Shown piece after piece: positions 53,206 to 63,224 of a DNA stretch of 64,000 nt. Position 1 is the stretch's first letter; the number at the start of each line of letters is the position of its first letter. The DNA is from CAYPEL01 sp036479985 (GTDB lineage: Bacteria; Pseudomonadota; Gammaproteobacteria; DSM-19610), in assembly GCA_965224815.1 (NCBI GenBank), contig CBDDAF010000003.1:372001-436000 (forward strand), in the 5' to 3' direction. The notes under the pieces were generated by a model. The model was given only the letters and a program-made list of their open reading frames with translations, was not told the DNA's origin and made no database searches. The position numbers were made by a program, and so were the translations under genes.

Positions 53206-53802
53206 TAGCCGTATTTTCCTGTCGTTATGAAGCGACTCAGTATTGTGAGGTAGTTACCGTAGCAGCTTTATTATTAGTACTAATAAATGAATAGTTTATC
53301 CACACTATCGTTGAAATTACAGCAAAAGACTCGACTGATTCACATTTTGAATTGTCGTATATTAGAAACAAAAGACAAACGGTCGTCTTATGTTATGCAG
53401 TGATCCCTCTTTGATATTAAACAGTTTTCATACTTTGGCATAGACGTTGCTCTATCACGAAAAGGATGTCGAGAGAGTTAGATTACGAGAGATCATATTG
53501 TACCAATTTCCATTAAATCGCTATGTAGGCAGAATATTTTAATGTAAGTGTTGGTATTCCCATAAAATTACAGGGTTTGTATTGTTGAGCGGCGGTCCAA
53601 TTTAAAGTCATCAATTATCTGGATAGACTGCTATGCAATAAGAAAAAAGACAACATTCGAATTACATCCTATAGAGGTTACTTTAACTCGTATTTTGTGG
53701 CCGGGTTCGCATCACAAGATTAAGGCTCAATTTATGATCGCATGCGGTATGACCTAAACAATTTTGATGCGCATCAAATAGCTGACTGAAGGCAGGAAAA
53801 TC
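53206..53802 (+). promoter_or_regulatory. Conserved upstream region of the first lyase/LamG gene
   Basis: No gene is seen. The region is clearly homologous, with gaps, to 57860-58483 and 62515-63224: shared pieces include CGTTATGAAGCGACTC, the sigma-54 type promoter, and CTGGATAGACTNC. It leaves a leader of about 340 bases before the ATG if transcription starts 12 bases after the promoter. Confidence 0.6.
53435..53451 (+). promoter_or_regulatory. Sigma-54 type promoter 1
   Basis: TTGGCATAGACGTTGCT has GG (53437-53438) and GC (53449-53450) separated by exactly ten bases, the -24/-12 signature of RpoN promoters (TGGCAC-N5-TTGC). Confidence 0.7.
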
Positions 53803-56800
53803 ATGAAGATTAATAACAATAATAATTCACAACGCACGCCATTAAACCGCGCCATTAGTCGATTACTTCCGGCCAGTCGCCACACTGTTTCCTTAGAGAG
53901 GAAAAGCATGAATCTATTCAATAAGCTCGTTATAACGAGTGTTTTAAGCCTGACTTCATTCAGCGCACTGCAAGCAAAAATTCTTTATACGGCAGATTTT
54001 GAAACAGATATAAAACCGATTAACAGAACCAGTGCCAGTTATGGCCCTTTACGGTCGAGTGGTAATTCTCCAACGATTGTATCTGGAGAAAAGGGTATTA
54101 CCCCCAGAGGTGGTTCTCATATGATGAAGTCCTACCTGCATAGATATAACAGCAACACGACTTATCGCACAGAGGCGGTTGTATCTTCAGATCAAAACTT
54201 CAATGGCATGTTTGAAAAAGGAAAAGACTATTGGTTAGGTGTTAGTGTATTTATTCCAGCCGATTGGGACATGGATTATAGCGGAACCAAGAACGGCAAA
54301 GCTGTTGAGGAAAGACTTGCTGGCGGAATTATTCTTCAGTATCACGATAGAGGCTACAAAGACTCATCATGGCGTGGTGGACTACCTCTGGTAATAAGTC
54401 ATGCCAAGGAAGGGTTTAGGATATGGAATCGTGCTGATGGTTGTCGTAAAAGAGTTGAGTGTGTGAATAATCCTGCGGCAAAGAACTCAATTAAGAGATT
54501 CCACAAAACAGGCATTCCGATGAAACGAGGGCAGTGGAATGATTTTGTGATGCATATCAAATGGTCACCCAATTCTGATGGTGTCTTACAGACCTGGGTC
54601 AATGGCAAACTCGAACTCGATTCAAAAGGACCCAATTATTATAACGAACACCCTGCAAGTGCATACCCCTATTTTAAAATGGGTCTCTATCAATCACAGT
54701 ATGGAAAGGGTGACTGGAGTAAAGCTATAAAATGGGGCGTGCTGGAACGAACTCTTTATCACGATGAATTACGCATAGGTGATGCAAGCTCCAGCTATGC
54801 TGAAGTAATGCCTTTTGGTAGTAATGCACCTGCACAGGATACCAAAGCCCCCAGTGCACCGGCTAACTTAAAAGCCAGTGGCATCACCCAAACAGGGTTA
54901 ACTTTAAACTGGACTGCGGCCACGGATAATGTCGGCGTTAAAGATTACGATGTTTACCAGGATGGTGTGAAGAAAGCCACGGTCAGCGGAACCAGTGTCA
55001 AGATGACCGGACTCTCACCAAATGTGAATTACACCTTCAAGGTCAGAGCCAACGACGCGGCGGGTAATCATTCCGCCTTTGCGGTTGAGACGGCTGTCAC
55101 CGATGCACTGATTGTGCAAGATCCGACACCGGGTAATGGTAATAATCCAGGCGATGGTAATAACACGCCAGGTAACGGCAACAACAACCCTGGCACGGGT
55201 AATCCAAACCCGGGCACAGGCAATCCACCTCCGGGCAACAGCAATCCCGGCACAGGCAACCCAGCGCCGGGCACGGGTAATCCTAATCCGGGGGGTGGCA
55301 CAGGTGGTATCACACCGCCCGATAACACTTCATCGCTGATCGCACATTACACCTTTGACACGCTGTCAGTCATTGATAGCAGCCGAAATCACTATGACGG
55401 TAAACTGAACGGTGCCAAAGCAGCCACCGGGATGTTTTCCAGGGCGCTGCAATTTGATGGCGTGAATGACTCGGTGGATGCAGGCACCTTTGACGTTAAT
55501 GGCCGCGAAATCACCTTGTCAGCCTGGATCAAAGCCGATGACTTTGATACCCATGATGCACGCATCATCTCCAAAGCCAAAGGTACCGCTGAACAGGATC
55601 ATTACTGGATGCTGTCGACCATCAAGAAAAGCGGCAGCATTAAACCACGCTTTCGTTTGAAGACTAACGGTAAAACCACCACCCTGATCGGTAAGAATGA
55701 TTTACCACTGGGCAAATGGGTGCACGTGGCGGCCACCTATGACGGTTCCAACATGCGCATCTATCTGGATGGAACACTGATGGGTTCAGTCAAGAAGTCT
55801 GGCTTTATCTCCACCAATTCATCGGTGGCAGTGCGTATGGGTGATAACCCCAAAGGCGGCCGCGCCTTTGATGGCACCATTGATGATGTGCGTGTGTATA
55901 GCCGGGCTTTGTCTGCCTCTGAGTTAGCCAACCTGGATATCACGCCTCAGCTGTCAGCCGATGCGGGACCAGACAAATTACTCCGTTGTACAGACACGTA
56001 CCGGACGGTTGGGGGTTCAACCTCATCCACTGGTGCAACGTATCGATGGACAAGCACAGATGGTCAGGTTTTATCAGGCGTAAAGTCATCATCAGCCAAA
56101 GTCAGTCAGGCGGGCACCTATACGCTGACCGTCAGCCAGGCCGGCAGTCAAACCGCCAGTGATGACGTTGTGGTCACACGGGCAAAAAACTGCAATCTCA
56201 TTGCGCATTACTCGTTTGATAACGTTGCTAATAACTCGGCACCGGATATCAGCGGTAACAACCACACGGGTATTGTTAATGGAGCCACGGCAACGACGGG
56301 TAAAACCGGCAAAGCCCTGCAGTTTGATGGGAAGGGCGACTATGTCTACGCCGGTAACCTGGATGTTGCAGGTAAAGGCATGACGCTGGCGGCCTGGATC
56401 AAGGCGGATGACTTTGGTATTCATGATGCACGCATCATCTCCAAAGCCACGGGTGTTGCTGAACAGGATCATTACTGGATGCTGTCGACGATTAAGAAAG
56501 ACAAGGGCAGCAAGTTACGCTTCCGGTTAAAGACCGATGGCAAGACCAGCACACTGATCGGTAGCAAAGACATTCCGGTTGGCAAATGGGTGCATGTGGT
56601 TGCGACCTATGATGGTTCTGCCATGCGCTTGTTCCTGGACGGTCAGGCCAATGGTGTAGTGAGTAAAACGGGCAAGATCTCGACGAACGCGTCAGTCGGT
56701 GTTCGTCTGGGTGATAACCCGGGTTCCAGCAAACGTCATTTTGACGGTACGTTGGATGATGTGCGGATTTATGGCCGTGCTGTGACCACAAAGGAAATTG

Positions 56801-57735
56801 CCACGCTGGCGAACCGGGTGACAACACAACCGGTACCACAACCCCAGCCACAACCGGTGCCCAAACCTACACCGAAGCCACAACCGAAACCTGAGCCTAA
56901 GCCACAACCGCAGCCAACACCTGAGCCTAAGCCAACACCTCAGCCTCAGCCCAAACCTGTGCCGACGCCGCAACCGCAACCGCAACCAAAACCAACGCCA
57001 GTGCCTGGTAATGTTATTAATACAAATGGTGGGTTTGAATCAGGCAATCTCAGTGGCTTCATCTGTGCGGGCAGTTGTCCAAAAGTGACATCAGCACAGA
57101 AAAAGACGGGCAAATATGCGGGTGATTTTGATTTAACCCGAAATATGTCTACACCGTATAGAACGGAAGCAGTGCTAGACAATAGGGCCGGCCATTTTGA
57201 TTTTGGCAAAGAATATCGGGTAAGTTTCGATTACCGCTATGAAAATTGGAAAAACGACAAGAGTCCTGAATCTGCACCGTTTCAAATACATACAACTCCC
57301 AGTTCCTATGATAGGGACAAAAATGGGAAGAGGAAATGTTTTGTAACTAAAGATGGTAAGCCAGGCAGTATTTCAGCAAGAGCTACTGCTCCTATTTTCA
57401 TGAGTTCAAAAAATGGTCAAGTAGAAATAGTCACCTTTGGTGGTAAAAAGCGTTGGTCAGGCCCAGTAGAACCAAAAAAATGGTTAAACCTTGTCGTACA
57501 CTTTAAAATGTCAGCTAACAACGATGGGTTTATTGAAGTATGGAAAGACGGTAAAAAGCTTTTTAGAAACCAAGGGCCTAACGCACCCAAGCATGATACT
57601 TGTGGATTAGCTTTAAGAGCGCCTGTCTTCAAAGTAGGGGTTTACAAATGGAACTGGAAAGCAGGAAAACCAGCGACTGATTCAACTCGTCGTCAACTTC
57701 TCATTGATAATCTAAAAATCACAGCTGGTAAATAG
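53803..57735 (+). CDS. Secreted multidomain protein: polysaccharide-lyase-like, FN3, two LamG domains
   Basis: The 1310-residue protein starts with an Asn-rich extension (MKINNNNNSQRTPLNRAI), then a second Met at residue 36 and a signal peptide ending near FSALQA. Domains in order: a heparin-lyase-like (Polysacc_lyase) domain (about 62-340; YRTEAV, WNDFVMHIKWSPNSDG, YFKMGLYQ), an FN3 domain (about 345-435), a Pro/Gly/Asn linker, LamG 1 (about 508-715), a PKD/Ig-like domain (about 716-795), LamG 2 (about 797-1000), a Pro/Gln/Lys linker and a second lyase-like domain (about 1068-1310). It should be exported and bind or cut an acidic polysaccharide. A paralog follows at 58484. Translation could also begin at 53908; the conserved extension in the paralogs argues for 53803. 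Confidence 0.85.
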   Translation: MKINNNNNSQRTPLNRAISRLLPASRHTVSLERKSMNLFNKLVITSVLSLTSFSALQAKILYTADFETDIKPINRTSASYGPLRSSGNSPTIVSGEKGITPRGGSHMMKSYLHRYNSNTTYRTEAVVSSDQNFNGMFEKGKDYWLGVSVFIPADWDMDYSGTKNGKAVEERLAGGIILQYHDRGYKDSSWRGGLPLVISHAKEGFRIWNRADGCRKRVECVNNPAAKNSIKRFHKTGIPMKRGQWNDFVMHIKWSPNSDGVLQTWVNGKLELDSKGPNYYNEHPASAYPYFKMGLYQSQYGKGDWSKAIKWGVLERTLYHDELRIGDASSSYAEVMPFGSNAPAQDTKAPSAPANLKASGITQTGLTLNWTAATDNVGVKDYDVYQDGVKKATVSGTSVKMTGLSPNVNYTFKVRANDAAGNHSAFAVETAVTDALIVQDPTPGNGNNPGDGNNTPGNGNNNPGTGNPNPGTGNPPPGNSNPGTGNPAPGTGNPNPGGGTGGITPPDNTSSLIAHYTFDTLSVIDSSRNHYDGKLNGAKAATGMFSRALQFDGVNDSVDAGTFDVNGREITLSAWIKADDFDTHDARIISKAKGTAEQDHYWMLSTIKKSGSIKPRFRLKTNGKTTTLIGKNDLPLGKWVHVAATYDGSNMRIYLDGTLMGSVKKSGFISTNSSVAVRMGDNPKGGRAFDGTIDDVRVYSRALSASELANLDITPQLSADAGPDKLLRCTDTYRTVGGSTSSTGATYRWTSTDGQVLSGVKSSSAKVSQAGTYTLTVSQAGSQTASDDVVVTRAKNCNLIAHYSFDNVANNSAPDISGNNHTGIVNGATATTGKTGKALQFDGKGDYVYAGNLDVAGKGMTLAAWIKADDFGIHDARIISKATGVAEQDHYWMLSTIKKDKGSKLRFRLKTDGKTSTLIGSKDIPVGKWVHVVATYDGSAMRLFLDGQANGVVSKTGKISTNASVGVRLGDNPGSSKRHFDGTLDDVRIYGRAVTTKEIATLANRVTTQPVPQPQPQPVPKPTPKPQPKPEPKPQPQPTPEPKPTPQPQPKPVPTPQPQPQPKPTPVPGNVINTNGGFESGNLSGFICAGSCPKVTSAQKKTGKYAGDFDLTRNMSTPYRTEAVLDNRAGHFDFGKEYRVSFDYRYENWKNDKSPESAPFQIHTTPSSYDRDKNGKRKCFVTKDGKPGSISARATAPIFMSSKNGQVEIVTFGGKKRWSGPVEPKKWLNLVVHFKMSANNDGFIEVWKDGKKLFRNQGPNAPKHDTCGLALRAPVFKVGVYKWNWKAGKPATDSTRRQLLIDNLKITAGK

Positions 57736-57752
57736 CTACCTGTAAAATTAAA

Positions 57753-57786
57753 GAGTGTGGACAAGCATTTGTCCGCACTCTTTTTT
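57753..57786 (+). terminator. Rho-independent terminator after the first lyase/LamG gene
   Basis: Stem GAGTGTGGACAA / TTGTCCGCACTC (57753-57764 and 57769-57780, one G-T wobble) with a four-base loop and a run of six T. It is repeated after the paralog at 62416. Confidence 0.9.
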
Positions 57787-58483
57787 ATTGTCGGCTACTA
57801 AACAATACAAAGCTTCAACCAACACGAATAATTTGCGCTCTGAAATATCGATGTGACCGATTAGCGAATTTTACTGTCGTTATGAAGCGACTCGGTAATG
57901 AGGGGCATTTAACGTAGCATGAGTGCTAATAGTTATTATAAATTAGGGTATTACTCTGGAGTTGCAGTAAAAGCCTCGACTGACTCACGTTCATGATTGT
58001 CGTAAATAAGAAACATAAACCGCCATTTACTTTCATAATTATTGTTCCAATACGCTTGTTCTAAAACGGTTTTCAGAGTTTGGCATGGTCATTGCCTTTA
58101 CAAAAGCAAGGAAGCGGCATTGTACCTTATGCTAGGAAAACACTATGTATACCGGCTTTTCCAATGCAAGTGCTGGTATTCCAGTCAGTTTATAAGGTAT
58201 GTCATTTGTCGCGTAGGTACAATTTAAATTGCTGCGTCGTCTGGATAGACTACACAACAATAATAAACCCAGCCGTAGAGTTGAGTCTGTACGTTTCACT
58301 CAAATTTGTATTTTGTGATCCTGTTAATAGTCATCACTCTAAAGCTTAATTTATAGTGCGAATGAATTTAATGAACAGGCCGAGCCTTAACCGCTGTCGG
58401 TATCAATCGTTCGATGAACGACAATATTACAGAACTATGTTGTGGGTTTTACCACTTCATTGATAGAGATGCAGGAGAAAACC
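57787..58483 (+). promoter_or_regulatory. Conserved upstream region of the second lyase/LamG gene
   Basis: No gene is supported; open frames at 58042-58349 lie in a region that is conserved as DNA with 62530-62990 but not as protein. It carries the sigma-54 type promoter at 58080 and a Shine-Dalgarno AGGAG before the ATG at 58484. Confidence 0.6.
58080..58096 (+). promoter_or_regulatory. Sigma-54 type promoter 2
   Basis: TTGGCATGGTCATTGCC has GG (58082-58083) and GC (58094-58095) ten bases apart, matching the RpoN consensus; identical to the site at 62745. Confidence 0.72.
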
Positions 58484-61400
58484 ATGAAGGTCAATAATAA
58501 CAATAACTCAAGACGCACCCCGTTAAACTGCGCGATCAGCCAATTACTCCCGGCCAGTTGCCATCGTGCATCCTCAGGTTTGCGTAAAACCCTTTCAGTA
58601 ACAGCGTTAGCGCTTTCTAGTTGCTTTGCTTTTTCAGGTGCTTCAGCTGAAACAACCTATCAACAAAACTTTGAAAAAGGTGGGCAGTTCGAGTTCAAGA
58701 GATATGGTACAAAAGGAGCCTACTTTTGGGATACTTTAAAAAATAGCGCAAATCACCCAACAATTGAGCAAGCACCAGGAAGAAGTGGTAAAGCTGGTCG
58801 ATTTTATTTAAGTAAGGATGGGACAAAGACTACGCTAAGTAATAAAAACTGGGATGGTAAGCCTACTGGAAACCGAAATGACAAATGTGTACCAGGTATA
58901 GAATGCACATCTCGAACGGAAATTGTAGTTACTGACCAGAAAGGACATTTTGAACTTGGAAAAGAATATTGGATTAATTTGGATTATCGCTATGAAAATT
59001 GGGAGAACGAGGTAGAAGCTAAACCAGGAAGAGATTACATGATAGGGCCTATGCAAGTACATACCAGACGCTCTAAAGGATGTAATGACGGCTATGGTTC
59101 TGCAACATCAAACGCTCCCTTTCTTATGAAAGCATATGGTAATGAATTACGTTTTCTCACAAAGGGCGCTAAGGTTCTTTGGCGAGGAAAGATAAAGCTA
59201 AAACAATGGGTAAATCTCGTTGTTCATTTTAAGCTTTCTTATAGCGGGGATGGATTCATTGAAGTTTGGCAAGATGGCAGTAAATTAGGAAAGGTTACTG
59301 GCGCTAATTATGTTGAATTTGATAAATGTGGTGGACGCATGCGCTCAGGGTTCTTTAAAATGGGGCTTTACAATGCTGGTTGGGAAGTTCCTAAAAATCC
59401 AGGCTCATTTAAAAATGTCGAACGTGAAATCTGGATAGACAACTTAAAGATTGGTACAGGCTATCCAGACAGTGTTGGAACACCTCCTAAAAAAGACACT
59501 AAAGCTCCCAGCACGCCAACAAACCTAAAAGCCAGTGGCATTACACAGACGGGGTTAACTTTAAACTGGGATGCTTCTACAGACAATGTCGGCGTTAAAG
59601 AGTATGACGTCTACCAGAACGGTGTAAAGATAGCCACGGTCAGCGGAACCAGCGCCAAACTGACCGGGCTCTCACCGAATGTGAATTACACCTTCAAAGT
59701 CAGAGCCAACGATACCGCCGGTAATCACTCCGCGTTTGCCGTAGAAACGGCGGTCACCGATGCTCCGATTGTCATTCAGCCTGATCCAGGCGAGGGCAAT
59801 AACCCGGGTAACGGTAACAACACTCCCGGTAACGGTAATAACAACCCTGGAAATGGCTCCAACAATCCGGGCAATGGCAATACACCCGGTAACGGTAACT
59901 CGAACCCAGGTAACAGCAACCCCGGTACAGGCACTCCAACACCTGGCAATGGCAATCCTAATCCAGGTGGTGGCACAGGCGGTATTTCACCGCCCGACAT
60001 CGGCTCATCGCTGGTGGCGCATTACACCTTTGACACGCTTTCAGTTATCGATAGCAGCCGGAATCACTATGACGGCAAACTTAACGGTGCTAAAGCGGCT
60101 ACCGGGCTGTTTTCCAGAGCGCTGCAATTTGATGGCGTGAATGACTCGGTGGATGCAGGCACCTTTGACGTTAATGGCCGCGAAATCACCTTGTCGGCCT
60201 GGATCAAAGCCGATGACTTTGATACCCATGATGCACGCATCATCTCCAAAGCCAAAGGTACGGCTGAACAGGATCATTACTGGATGCTGTCAACCATCAA
60301 GAAAAGCGGCAGCATTAAACCACGCTTTCGTTTGAAGACTAACGGTAAAACCACCACCTTGATCGGTAAGAATGATCTACCGGTGGGCAAATGGGTACAC
60401 GTGGCCGCCACGTATGACGGTTCAAGCATGCGCATCTATCTGGATGGCAAGCTCATGGGATCAGTCAAGAAGTCTGGCTTTATCTCGACCAACTCATCTG
60501 TAGCTGTTCGTTTGGGTGATAATCCAAAAGGTGGCAGAGCTTTTGACGGTACCATCGATGATGTGCGTGTTTACAGCCGGGCTTTGTCTGCCTCTGAGTT
60601 AGCGAACCTGGATATCACGCCTCAGCTGTCTGCGGATGCGGGGTCGGATAAACTGCTTCGTTGTACGGACACGTATAGAACGCTGGATGGTTCAAAATCA
60701 TCCACCGGTGCGACCTATCAATGGACAACTACGGATGGCCAGATACAGTCGGGTGCAAAATCAAAATCGGCCAAGGTTAGTCAGGCGGGTAGCTATACGC
60801 TGACCGTCAGCCAGGCCGGCAGTCAAACCGCCAGTGATGACGTTGTGGTCACGCGGGCTAAAAACTGCAGCCTGCTTGCGCATTACTCGTTTGATAACGT
60901 CGCCAATAACTCGGCACCGGATATCAGCGGTAACAACCACACGGGCATTGTTAATGGAGCCACAGCTACGACGGGTAAAACCGGCAAAGCCCTTCAGTTT
61001 GATGGGAAGGGCGACTATGTCTACGCCGGTAACCTGGATGTTGCAGGTAAAGGTATGACGCTGGCGGCCTGGATCAAGGCCGATGACTTTGGTATTCATG
61101 ATGCGCGCATCATCTCCAAAGCGACCGGTGTTGCTGAACAGGATCACTACTGGATGTTGTCGACGATCAAGAACAACGGTGGCAGTAAGTTACGCTTCCG
61201 GTTAAAGACCGATGGCAAGACCAGCACACTGATCGGTAGCAAAGACATTCCGGTTGGCAAATGGGTGCATGTTGTTGCGACCTATGATGGATCTGCTATG
61301 CGCTTGTTCCTGGACGGTCAGGCCAATGGTGTAGTGAGTAAAACGGGCAAGATCTCGACGAACGCGTCAGTCGGTGTTCGTCTGGGTGATAACCCGGGTT

Positions 61401-62398
61401 CGAGCAAACGTCATTTTGACGGTACGTTGGATGATGTACGGATTTATGGCCGTGCCGTGACCGCAAAGGAAATCGCCACGCTGGCGAACCGGGTGACAAC
61501 ACAACCTGTGCCACAACCCCAGCCACAACCGGTGCCCAAACCTCAGCCGAAGCCACAACCGAAACCTGAGCCTAAGCCACAACCTCAGCCAACACCTGAG
61601 CCTAAGCCGACACCTCAGCCTCAGCCCAAACCTGTGCCGACGCCGCAACCAACGCCAGCGCCAGCGCCCGGTAATGTTATTAATACAAACGGTGGGTTTG
61701 AATCAGGCAATCTCAGTGGCTTCATCTGTGCTGGCAGTTGTCCAAAAGTGACATCAGCACAGAAAAAGACGGGCAAATATGCGGGTGATTTTGATTTAAC
61801 CCGAAATATGTCTACACCGTATAGAACGGAAGCAGTGCTAGACAATAGGGCCGGCCATTTTGATTTTGGCAAAGAATATCGGGTAAGTTTCGATTACCGC
61901 TATGAAAATTGGAAAAACGACAAGAGTCCTGAATCTGCACCGTTTCAAATACATACAACTCCCAGTTCCTATGATAGGGATAAAAATGGGAAGAGAAAAT
62001 GTTTTGTAACTAAAAATGGTAAGCCAGGCAGTATTTCAGCAAGAGCTACTGCTCCTATTTTTATGAGTTCAAAAAATGGCCAAGTAGAAATAGTCACCTT
62101 TGGTGGTAAAAAGCGTTGGTCAGGCCCAGTAGAACCAAAAAAATGGTTAAACCTTGTCGTACACTTTAAAATGTCAGCTAACAACGATGGATTTATTGAA
62201 GTATGGAAAGATGGTAAAAAGCTTTTTAGAAACCAAGGGCCTAACACACCCAAGCATGATACTTGTGGTTTAGCCTTAAGAGCGCCTGTCTTCAAAGTAG
62301 GGGTTTACAAATGGAACTGGAAAGCAGGAAAACCAGCGACTGATTCAACTCGTCGTCAACTTCTCATTGATAATCTAAAAATCACAGCTGGTAAATAG
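58484..62398 (+). CDS. Secreted multidomain protein, paralog: polysaccharide-lyase-like, FN3, two LamG domains
   Basis: The 1304-residue paralog of the protein at 53803 has the same extension (MKVNNNNNSRRTPLNCAI), then a signal peptide ending near SGASA. Its N-terminal lyase-like domain (about 55-325) differs from that of the first protein and is closer to the C-terminal domain of both (YRYENWEN, RTEIVVTDQKGHFELGKEYW). FN3, linker, LamG 1, PKD-like, LamG 2, Pro/Gln/Lys linker and C-terminal lyase-like domain follow as before. The last 240 residues are almost identical to those of the first protein. It should act on extracellular polysaccharide. The start at 58484 has AGGAG upstream. Confidence 0.85.
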   Translation: MKVNNNNNSRRTPLNCAISQLLPASCHRASSGLRKTLSVTALALSSCFAFSGASAETTYQQNFEKGGQFEFKRYGTKGAYFWDTLKNSANHPTIEQAPGRSGKAGRFYLSKDGTKTTLSNKNWDGKPTGNRNDKCVPGIECTSRTEIVVTDQKGHFELGKEYWINLDYRYENWENEVEAKPGRDYMIGPMQVHTRRSKGCNDGYGSATSNAPFLMKAYGNELRFLTKGAKVLWRGKIKLKQWVNLVVHFKLSYSGDGFIEVWQDGSKLGKVTGANYVEFDKCGGRMRSGFFKMGLYNAGWEVPKNPGSFKNVEREIWIDNLKIGTGYPDSVGTPPKKDTKAPSTPTNLKASGITQTGLTLNWDASTDNVGVKEYDVYQNGVKIATVSGTSAKLTGLSPNVNYTFKVRANDTAGNHSAFAVETAVTDAPIVIQPDPGEGNNPGNGNNTPGNGNNNPGNGSNNPGNGNTPGNGNSNPGNSNPGTGTPTPGNGNPNPGGGTGGISPPDIGSSLVAHYTFDTLSVIDSSRNHYDGKLNGAKAATGLFSRALQFDGVNDSVDAGTFDVNGREITLSAWIKADDFDTHDARIISKAKGTAEQDHYWMLSTIKKSGSIKPRFRLKTNGKTTTLIGKNDLPVGKWVHVAATYDGSSMRIYLDGKLMGSVKKSGFISTNSSVAVRLGDNPKGGRAFDGTIDDVRVYSRALSASELANLDITPQLSADAGSDKLLRCTDTYRTLDGSKSSTGATYQWTTTDGQIQSGAKSKSAKVSQAGSYTLTVSQAGSQTASDDVVVTRAKNCSLLAHYSFDNVANNSAPDISGNNHTGIVNGATATTGKTGKALQFDGKGDYVYAGNLDVAGKGMTLAAWIKADDFGIHDARIISKATGVAEQDHYWMLSTIKNNGGSKLRFRLKTDGKTSTLIGSKDIPVGKWVHVVATYDGSAMRLFLDGQANGVVSKTGKISTNASVGVRLGDNPGSSKRHFDGTLDDVRIYGRAVTAKEIATLANRVTTQPVPQPQPQPVPKPQPKPQPKPEPKPQPQPTPEPKPTPQPQPKPVPTPQPTPAPAPGNVINTNGGFESGNLSGFICAGSCPKVTSAQKKTGKYAGDFDLTRNMSTPYRTEAVLDNRAGHFDFGKEYRVSFDYRYENWKNDKSPESAPFQIHTTPSSYDRDKNGKRKCFVTKNGKPGSISARATAPIFMSSKNGQVEIVTFGGKKRWSGPVEPKKWLNLVVHFKMSANNDGFIEVWKDGKKLFRNQGPNTPKHDTCGLALRAPVFKVGVYKWNWKAGKPATDSTRRQLLIDNLKITAGK

Positions 62399-62415
62399 CT
62401 GCCTGTAAAATTAAA

Positions 62416-62449
62416 GAGTGTGGACAAGCATTTGTCCGCACTCTTTTTT
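62416..62449 (+). terminator. Rho-independent terminator after the second lyase/LamG gene
   Basis: Same sequence as the terminator at 57753: stem GAGTGTGGACAA / TTGTCCGCACTC with a six-T tract. Confidence 0.9.
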
Positions 62450-63041
62450 ATTGTCGGCTACTAAACAATACAAAGCTTCAACCAACATGAAATATTTTGC
62501 GCTCTGAAATCAAGATGTGACCCATTAGCGAATTTTCCTGTCGTTATGAAGCGACTCGGTAATGAGAGGTACTTAACGCAGCATGATTGCTAATAGTTAT
62601 TATAAATTAGGGCATTACTCTCGAGTTGTAGTAAAAGCCTTGATGTGATTCACGTTCATGATTGTCGTAAATAAGAAACATAAACTGCCATTTGCTTTTA
62701 TAATTATAGTTTCAACACGCTTGTTCTAAAACGATTTTCAGAGTTTGGCATGGTCATTGCCTTTACAAAAGCAAGAAAGTGGCATTGTACCTTATGCTAG
62801 GAAAACACTATGTATATACCGGCTTTTCCAATGCAAGTGCTGGTATTCCAGTCAGTTTATAAGGTATGTCATTTGTCGAGTAGGTACAATTTAAATGCCT
62901 GCGTCGTCTGGATAGACTACACAACAATAATAAATCCAGCCGTTTTGTATTTTGTGATCCTGTTAATAGTCATCACTCTAAAGCTTAATTTATAGTACGA
63001 ATGAATTATATGAGCAGACCGAGACTTGAGAGAGAGAAAGA
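62450..63041 (+). promoter_or_regulatory. Conserved upstream region of the third paralog
   Basis: The region repeats 57790-58380 with few differences, including the sigma-54 type site at 62745. A stretch of about 45 bases present at 58275-58320 is missing here near 62945. No gene is supported in it. Confidence 0.6.
62745..62761 (+). promoter_or_regulatory. Sigma-54 type promoter 3
   Basis: TTGGCATGGTCATTGCC, identical to the site at 58080, with GG and GC ten bases apart (62747-62748 and 62759-62760). Confidence 0.72.
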
Positions 63042-63125
63042 ATGAAAAATAATAATAAAAATATGCACCGCACACTCTTAAGCCGAACCATTAGCCAGCT
63101 AATATCAGCTAATCGGCGACATTAA
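63042..63125 (+). pseudogene. 27-codon remnant of the Asn-rich N-terminal extension
   Basis: The frame reads MKNNNKNMHRTLLSRTISQ... and stops after RRH. It aligns with the first 27 residues of the lyase/LamG proteins and of the gene that begins 100 bases later, and it has a weak ribosome-binding site (AGAGAAAG). It may be the scar of a duplication; a real leader peptide is the alternative. At 58380 the corresponding sequence has no such insertion. Confidence 0.6.
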
Positions 63126-63224
63126 ACCTTAGCCGCTATCGGAATCAATCTTCGATGAACGACAATATTACAGAATTATGTTGTGGGTCTTACCACTTCA
63201 TTGATAGAAATGCAGGAGAAAACC

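Noticed and set aside
55068..55328. Minus-strand Pro/Leu/Gly-rich frame opposite the linker of the lyase/LamG gene
   Set aside because: It is the complement of the Pro/Gly/Asn linker repeat and recurs opposite the paralog for the same reason.
58042..58349. Open frames in the leader of the second lyase/LamG gene
   Set aside because: The DNA is conserved at 62700-62990, but the frames are interrupted or changed there, so the conservation is not that of a protein.
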